Shown piece by piece: positions 59,652-64,000 of a stretch of DNA of 64,000 bases. Each line of letters starts with the position of its first letter. Position 1 is the stretch's first letter. A program made the position numbers and the translations under genes. The DNA is from Clostridia bacterium DTU025. GTDB taxonomy: Bacteria; Bacillota; DTU025. The stretch spans positions 73,518 to 137,517 of the forward strand of contig LFSP01000043.1 in the NCBI GenBank assembly GCA_001513145.1. The letters are read 5' to 3'. Under the pieces are notes generated by a model that saw nothing but the letters and a program-made list of their open reading frames with translations, did not search any database and had not been told where the DNA came from.

Positions 59652-61700
59652 TTGAGCCAGCGCAAGTGCAGCATAGAACACGTGGACAAGTGCGAAGATT
59701 ACAGCAACTCCGCGGGCCACGTCTCCGACTGCGGATGCTGCCGCCATGACCACTCCTGCCGGGAGGATCATCACGACGGGCGCGCCAGCATCTCGGAGAT
59801 ACTAGCCGGTGCCGTGCTGTTCGCCGCCGGACTGGCGGTGAACTGGCTGCTGCCTGTCGCCTCGGCGGGAGGGAGCACGCTGGCAACGTCGCTGTATCTC
59901 GCAGCGTATGTCGTCTCAGGCTGGCGAGTGCTCTTCACGGCCGCGTCAAACATCAGGCGAGGTCGGGTGTTCGACGAGAACTCCCTGATGGCGCTGGCGT
60001 CGATAGGCGCGGTAGCCATAGCCGAGTACCCTGAGGCGGTGGCTGTGATGCTGTTCTACTCCGTGGGCGAGAGACTGCAGCACTCGGCCGTGGCTCGGTC
60101 GCGCCGTTCCATAGAGGAGCTGATAAGCATCAGGCCCGACCGAGCATGGGTATTCCGACGCGGGACGGAGCCTGTGGAGGTGACCCCTGACGAAGTTATG
60201 CCAGGGGAAGAGTTGCGGGTTCGCCCGGGCGAGCGGGTACCGCTGGACGGGGTTATCGTCGACGGCCAGACGACCGTCGACACATCAGCGCTCACCGGTG
60301 AAAGCATGCCCCGGGTCTTGGAAGTTGGGGACAAGGTCAGCGCCGGAGTGATCAACCTCAGTGCCACCGTGCGGGTGTTGGTGGAGAAGAGCTATTCGGA
60401 ATCTACAGTATCCAGAATACTCAGCCTTGTTCAACAAGCTTCCGAAAGAAAGGCCCACACCGAGCAGTTCATATCCAAGTTCGCCAGGTACTACACGCCG
60501 GCTGTCGTAGGGGTTGCAGCCGCGGTGGCCATGGTGCCGCCTTTGGTGATGGAGGGCCAAAGCTTCATCGAGTGGCTCCACCGAGCCCTCACCATCCTCG
60601 TGATATCATGCCCCTGTGCGTTGGTGTTGTCCGTGCCGCTGAGTTACTTCGCAGGCATCGGAGGCGCCAGCAGGAGAGGCGTGTTGGTCAAGGGCGCCAA
60701 CTACCTCGAGGCACTCAACGATGTTGGCACCGTGGTGTTCGACAAGACCGGCACCCTGACGCAGGGCTCCTTCTCCGTTGTGGAGGTGGTGGGCAGCAAT
60801 GGCTTCACCGAGCACGACGTGATGGACCTGGCGGCCCACGCGGGGTCGCAGTCTAACCATCCGCTGTCAGCGTCCATACGCAAGGCCTACACTGACAAGC
60901 ACGTGCTGGATACAGGGCGTGTGCAGCACGTTCAGGAGATATCCGGTATGGGAGTCAGCGCCCTTGTAGACGGAAAGCCCGTGATAGCTGGAAACGACCG
61001 TCTGCTCCACCGCGAGAACGTGGCCCACGACGCGTGTGTCACAGACGGAACCGTGGTGAACGTCGCCCGCGACCGAGTTCTGGCCGGAAGGATCCGCCTT
61101 GCCGACAAGGTGAAGCCCCGCGCTGGTCAGGCTGTGTCGAGGCTCAAGGCCGCCGGGGTTCACACCATGGTGATGCTCACGGGTGACACCCATGGCGTTG
61201 CGGCTGACGTTGCCAGGGATGTGGGGATAGATCAGTTCCATGCCGGCCTTCTTCCGCAGGAGAAGGTGAAGGTGTTGGAGAACATCATCAACCAGCAACG
61301 GGCCAAGCCGGCGGCGGGTGCGCCGGACGGGCGCCGCGCCAGGCGGCTCGTGGCCTTCGCCGGTGACGGCATCAACGATGCGCCTGCCCTCGTGCGGGCC
61401 GACGTCGGCATAGCCATGGGAGCCCTGGGTTCCGATGCCGCGATTGAAGCCGCCGACGTCGTGGTGATGGACGACGATCCATCCCGGATAGCCGACGCCA
61501 TAGAGGTTGCGCGTCGGACCAGGCGCATCGTGGTACAGAACATTGCCTTGGCCCTGGGGGTCAAAGCAGTCGTACTCACCCTCGGAGCGCTGGGCCGGGC
61601 CACGATGTGGTCCGCGGTCTTTGCCGACGTAGGTGTCGCCATACTGGCTGTGGCCAACTCCATGAGGGCTTACGGCCTAAGGGGGACGACAGCAAGTTGA
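59652..61700 (+). CDS. cadA: Cd/Zn/Pb-type heavy-metal P1B-ATPase
   Basis: A 682-residue exporter. Instead of a full metal-binding domain the N-terminus has a Cys/His-rich stretch (CGCCRHDHSCREDHHD). The core has TGESMP, the ion motif SCPCALVLSVPLSYF, DKTGTLTQG, NHPLSASI and GDGINDAPALVRADVG. The membrane part and motif set fit Zn2+/Cd2+/Pb2+ ATPases rather than copper pumps. TTG start after AGGTGAT. It is co-transcribed with the ArsR repressor. Confidence 0.92.
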   Translation: MSQRKCSIEHVDKCEDYSNSAGHVSDCGCCRHDHSCREDHHDGRASISEILAGAVLFAAGLAVNWLLPVASAGGSTLATSLYLAAYVVSGWRVLFTAASNIRRGRVFDENSLMALASIGAVAIAEYPEAVAVMLFYSVGERLQHSAVARSRRSIEELISIRPDRAWVFRRGTEPVEVTPDEVMPGEELRVRPGERVPLDGVIVDGQTTVDTSALTGESMPRVLEVGDKVSAGVINLSATVRVLVEKSYSESTVSRILSLVQQASERKAHTEQFISKFARYYTPAVVGVAAAVAMVPPLVMEGQSFIEWLHRALTILVISCPCALVLSVPLSYFAGIGGASRRGVLVKGANYLEALNDVGTVVFDKTGTLTQGSFSVVEVVGSNGFTEHDVMDLAAHAGSQSNHPLSASIRKAYTDKHVLDTGRVQHVQEISGMGVSALVDGKPVIAGNDRLLHRENVAHDACVTDGTVVNVARDRVLAGRIRLADKVKPRAGQAVSRLKAAGVHTMVMLTGDTHGVAADVARDVGIDQFHAGLLPQEKVKVLENIINQQRAKPAAGAPDGRRARRLVAFAGDGINDAPALVRADVGIAMGALGSDAAIEAADVVVMDDDPSRIADAIEVARRTRRIVVQNIALALGVKAVVLTLGALGRATMWSAVFADVGVAILAVANSMRAYGLRGTTAS

Positions 61701-62518
61701 GAATAGGCGCATCAGTCCTGCTGTTCGAGCAGACGCACATCGTGGATTCGGTACGAGCCCTTGCTGATCTGGGGTACAAGCACATCGAGCTGTGCTGCGA
61801 GAGCCCGGGCTTCGACTACCGGAACGTCACCGGGAAGACCGTGGACGCCCTGATCAGCTTGGCCAGGGAACGTGGATTGAGCTATACAGTGCATCCCCAC
61901 GTGGTCAACACCGCCACCACCGACCCGCGCGAGCGCGAGTACGTCCTGGCCGATTACATTGGCGCAGCGCGGCTGGCGGCTCGAGTGGGGGCGCCGACCA
62001 TCGTTGTTCACTCTGGCGAGAGGTCGGCCCCGCAGGTGAGCCGGGACGAGGCGATGGCGAGCGCCCTTGAGATCATCGCGAGAGTCGGCGAGGCGGCTGC
62101 GGAGGCAGGAGTGGGGGTGCTGCTTGAGAACACCGGCTGGCGAGACGTGGGCATCCTGGAGACCCCCGCCGACTTGTTGACGATGCGGGAGCAATGCCGG
62201 TCCGGTACCCGCCTTCTGCTGGATACAGGCCATGCGGTGTTGCAGGGCTTTGACCCGGCCGAGTGCGCCAGGCTGTGGATGCCGCATCTCGAGGAGATCC
62301 ACGCCCACGACAACGGTGGTATCCATGACGATCATCTTCCGATCGGCGACGGCAAGATAGACTGGGGCCAGCTTCTGGCGGAGCTCACGGGCGCCGGGTG
62401 GAACGGGCTACTCATGATCGAGGTTGTGGGTCACGGTGATCCCATGGCTGCCATAACTAGGTGTGAAGACGTGTTGCGAAAGTGCTTGCGCGGCTTTGGG
62501 AGCCGTGATATACTCTGA
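61697..62518 (+). CDS. TIM-barrel sugar phosphate isomerase/epimerase-like protein
   Basis: About 273 residues of the AP-endonuclease-2 / xylose-isomerase-like fold: ALADLGYKHIELCCESP, VHPHVVNTATTDPRE, TIVVHSGE, VLLENTGW, LLLDTGHAVLQGFDP and HAHDNGGIHDDHLPIGDGKIDW. The Glu/Asp/His ligands of the metal site are present. The TTG at 61697 overlaps the cadA stop (TTGA), so it is translated with the metal pump, though a sugar or endonuclease-IV-like role has no obvious link to it. Confidence 0.82.
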   Translation: MRIGASVLLFEQTHIVDSVRALADLGYKHIELCCESPGFDYRNVTGKTVDALISLARERGLSYTVHPHVVNTATTDPREREYVLADYIGAARLAARVGAPTIVVHSGERSAPQVSRDEAMASALEIIARVGEAAAEAGVGVLLENTGWRDVGILETPADLLTMREQCRSGTRLLLDTGHAVLQGFDPAECARLWMPHLEEIHAHDNGGIHDDHLPIGDGKIDWGQLLAELTGAGWNGLLMIEVVGHGDPMAAITRCEDVLRKCLRGFGSRDIL

Positions 62519-62544
62519 TATGCAAAGCGTTCAATAACAGCTGT

Positions 62545-62632
62545 GCCGAAGTGGTGGAATTGGCAGACGCGCTAGATTCAGGGTCTAGTGGGAGTTAATC
62601 CCGTGCGGGTTCAAATCCCGCCTTCGGCACCA
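62545..62632 (+). tRNA. tRNA-Leu (anticodon CAG)
   Basis: Acceptor stem GCCGAAG pairs with CTTCGGC, followed by discriminator A and an encoded CCA. The anticodon stem CTAGA/TCTAG frames the loop TTCAGGG with anticodon CAG. A long variable arm (GGGAGTTAATCCC) marks a class II tRNA, and the T-loop is GGTTCAAATCC. It reads CUG codons, the dominant Leu codon here. TTTCTTTTTG follows as a terminator-like T-run. Confidence 0.97.
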
Positions 62633-62996
62633 TTTCTTTTTGTACGGCGGCTTGAGCTGCAAGGATGAACGTGGCACACACCGGCGATGCGCCAAGTGCG
62701 TGCCATGTTTTCGTTCTTGCGATTCTTAGGGTCGGTCCGCCGATCGCAGGGCCCGGCTCAGGGCCCCCATGTTTTCCTCAGTGACTCCGCTATGACTAGC
62801 ACGTGCATGTGGATAGCAGCCCCTACATTGCGAAAGGTATGCGAAGCCGTTCTGCCTTCTGCGGCCACTGGGAAATGCGCCATCGGCAGGCCGTCCTTCC
62901 GAGAGAGTGGTTCGCTGCCGTCTCGCAGGTTCCTGACGCCCCGCTGATATCGTCAGGGGCTGGGCCCTTCAGTCATCACGAACCGACCTGGGGAAT
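62633..62996. other. gap between tRNA-Leu and asnA
   Basis: About 360 bases with no supported gene. Near 62933-62958 CCTGACG / CGTCAGG forms a 7-bp stem that could end asnA transcripts on the minus strand. The short ORFs in the track have no ribosome binding sites and no recognisable features. Confidence 0.4.
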
Positions 62997-64000
62997 CTAG
63001 AGCAGCAGTATGTTTGACTTCTTACACTCTTCCACCATGTCCTGTGGCCACACCGAGCACTGAACCTCTCCTATGTGCGCCTTGCCCAGAAGAATCATGC
63101 ACAACCTCGACTGGCCAATGCCGCCGCCGATAGTCTGCGGCAATCGTCCGGCCAGCACATCCTGGTGGTACGGGAGAGACCTCCGATCGTCGGCACCGGC
63201 CAGCTTCAGCTGTACGTCAAGAGACCGCTCGTCAACCCTGATACCCATGGATGAGATCTCCACCGCGCAGTCCAGCACAGGATAGTGAACCAGGATGTCA
63301 GCATTGAGCTGCCAGTCGTCGTAGTCTGGCGCCCTGCCATCATGCCTCATACCGGACCTGAGGGGTCCACCGATCTGCATGATGCAGATGGCACCCTTCT
63401 TCCTCGCGTGTACGTTCTCCCGTTCGCGGGGCGTCAGCTCCGGATACGCATCTTCGAGCTCTTGGGATGTGATGAAGCTGATCCTGTCCAGCAGGTATGT
63501 CTCAAGGACAGGGAAAGCCTGTATGAGGCGCCGTTCCGTCTGCTTGAGGGCCTTATATATCTTCCGTACGTAACCCATAAGGGTCCAAAGATTCCGGTCT
63601 TTCCTGTCGATGATGGCTTCCCAATCCCACTGGTCCACGTATATGGAATGCAGGTTATCTAGTTCCTCGTCGCGGCGGACAGCGTTCATGTCGGTGTAGA
63701 GACCTTCACCTGGATGAAAGCTGTACTTCTTCAGAGCGAATCGTTTCCACTTGGCGAGTGACTGAACTACCTCACACTGGCGTTCACCCAAGCCCTTGAC
63801 GGTGAACGTCACCGGCCGCTCCACCCCGTTCAGGTTGTCGTTGAGCCCTGTCTCAGGCCGCACGAAGAGTGGTGCCGATACCCTCGTGAGATTCAGTTCT
63901 TGTGCCAAAGAGACCTCGAACCAGTCCTTGATGGCTTTGATAGCTACTTGCGTGTCCCTTACTGAGAGCAGGGAGCGGTACTGCTTCGGATAGATCGAGA
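62997..64000 (-). CDS. asnA: aspartate--ammonia ligase (asparagine synthetase A), partial at window edge
   Basis: The listed ORF begins at an internal TTG (63908). Reading upstream in frame continues without a stop to the window end (YPKQYRSLLSVRDTQVAIKAIKDW), so the true start lies beyond 64000. Family motifs: LAQELNLTRVSAPLFVRPETGLNDNLNG, VDQWDWE, ISSMGIRV and GGGIGQSRLCMILLGKAHIGEVQ. It makes asparagine from aspartate and ammonia with ATP. About 334 residues are present, so only a few N-terminal residues are missing. Confidence 0.96.
   Translation of the reverse strand, partial: SIYPKQYRSLLSVRDTQVAIKAIKDWFEVSLAQELNLTRVSAPLFVRPETGLNDNLNGVERPVTFTVKGLGERQCEVVQSLAKWKRFALKKYSFHPGEGLYTDMNAVRRDEELDNLHSIYVDQWDWEAIIDRKDRNLWTLMGYVRKIYKALKQTERRLIQAFPVLETYLLDRISFITSQELEDAYPELTPRERENVHARKKGAICIMQIGGPLRSGMRHDGRAPDYDDWQLNADILVHYPVLDCAVEISSMGIRVDERSLDVQLKLAGADDRRSLPYHQDVLAGRLPQTIGGGIGQSRLCMILLGKAHIGEVQCSVWPQDMVEECKKSNILLL

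Overview
The window is 64 kb of high-GC DNA (visibly above 60%) from an endospore-forming, probably anaerobic member of the Bacillota. The evidence is spoIIE followed by tilS and ftsH, a DUF3794 (SPOCS)-like secreted protein, the split glycine decarboxylase GcvPA/GcvPB, many GTG and TTG starts with strong GGAGG-type ribosome binding sites, a sodium-pumping methylmalonyl-CoA decarboxylase, and a 2-hydroxyacyl-CoA dehydratase activase pair. High GC, sporulation genes and a beta-barrel-like secreted protein would fit a lineage such as Limnochordia or Symbiobacteriia, but this placement is inference only.

Layout. 0-6.5 kb: a secreted SPOCS-like protein (minus), a two-gene activase/dehydratase-like pair, and a Met/Pro/Thr-rich small protein. 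6.9-12.8 kb: the glycine cleavage operon gcvT-gcvH-gcvPA-gcvPB (minus), with lpdA divergent from it. 13-19.5 kb: spoIIE, tilS, ftsH. 19.6-21.8 kb: two ABC-2 permeases and a 5'-truncated ATPase (minus). 21.9-25.2 kb: hutH-hutU. 25.2-28.2 kb: a CbiMQO cobalt/nickel transporter with a Fur-family regulator (minus). 28.3-29.15 kb: a gene-free array of 241-bp tandem repeats made of small palindromes. 29.3-35.2 kb: ftcD-hutI-fchA-folP-folB-birA and a PAP2 phosphatase. 35.3-38.7 kb: a ferritin-like/Pro-rich protein divergent from copA-copZ. 38.9-43.1 kb: methylmalonyl-CoA mutase (two subunits), MeaB, epimerase and a barrel-like secreted protein. These converge on the mmdA-D decarboxylase operon (43.2-47 kb). 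47-52 kb: GntP permease, threonine aldolase, a secreted alpha/beta hydrolase and a divergent TetR regulator. 52.4-58.2 kb: glpK-glpA-FAD oxidoreductase-DUF1667 and a HEAT-repeat protein. 59-62.5 kb: a CadC-like repressor with a clear promoter/operator, a CadA-type ATPase and a TIM-barrel isomerase-like protein. 62.5-64 kb: tRNA-Leu(CAG), then asnA running off the window edge.

How it works together. Histidine is degraded to glutamate plus a folate-bound one-carbon unit (HutH, HutU, HutI, FtcD, FchA). Glycine cleavage and threonine aldolase feed the same folate pool, and folP/folB sit in the same gene run as fchA. Succinyl-CoA could be converted to propionyl-CoA through the mutase, epimerase and the Na+-pumping decarboxylase. 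Glycerol enters through glpK and the anaerobic-type dehydrogenase set. Metal handling is represented by CbiMQO/Fur, CopA/CopZ and CadC/CadA.

The most unusual parts are non-coding. They are the 241-bp palindrome array at 28.3-29.15 kb, and a family of intergenic elements bounded by inverted TGAGCGTCAA-like ends at 0.75, 6.7 and 58.9 kb.
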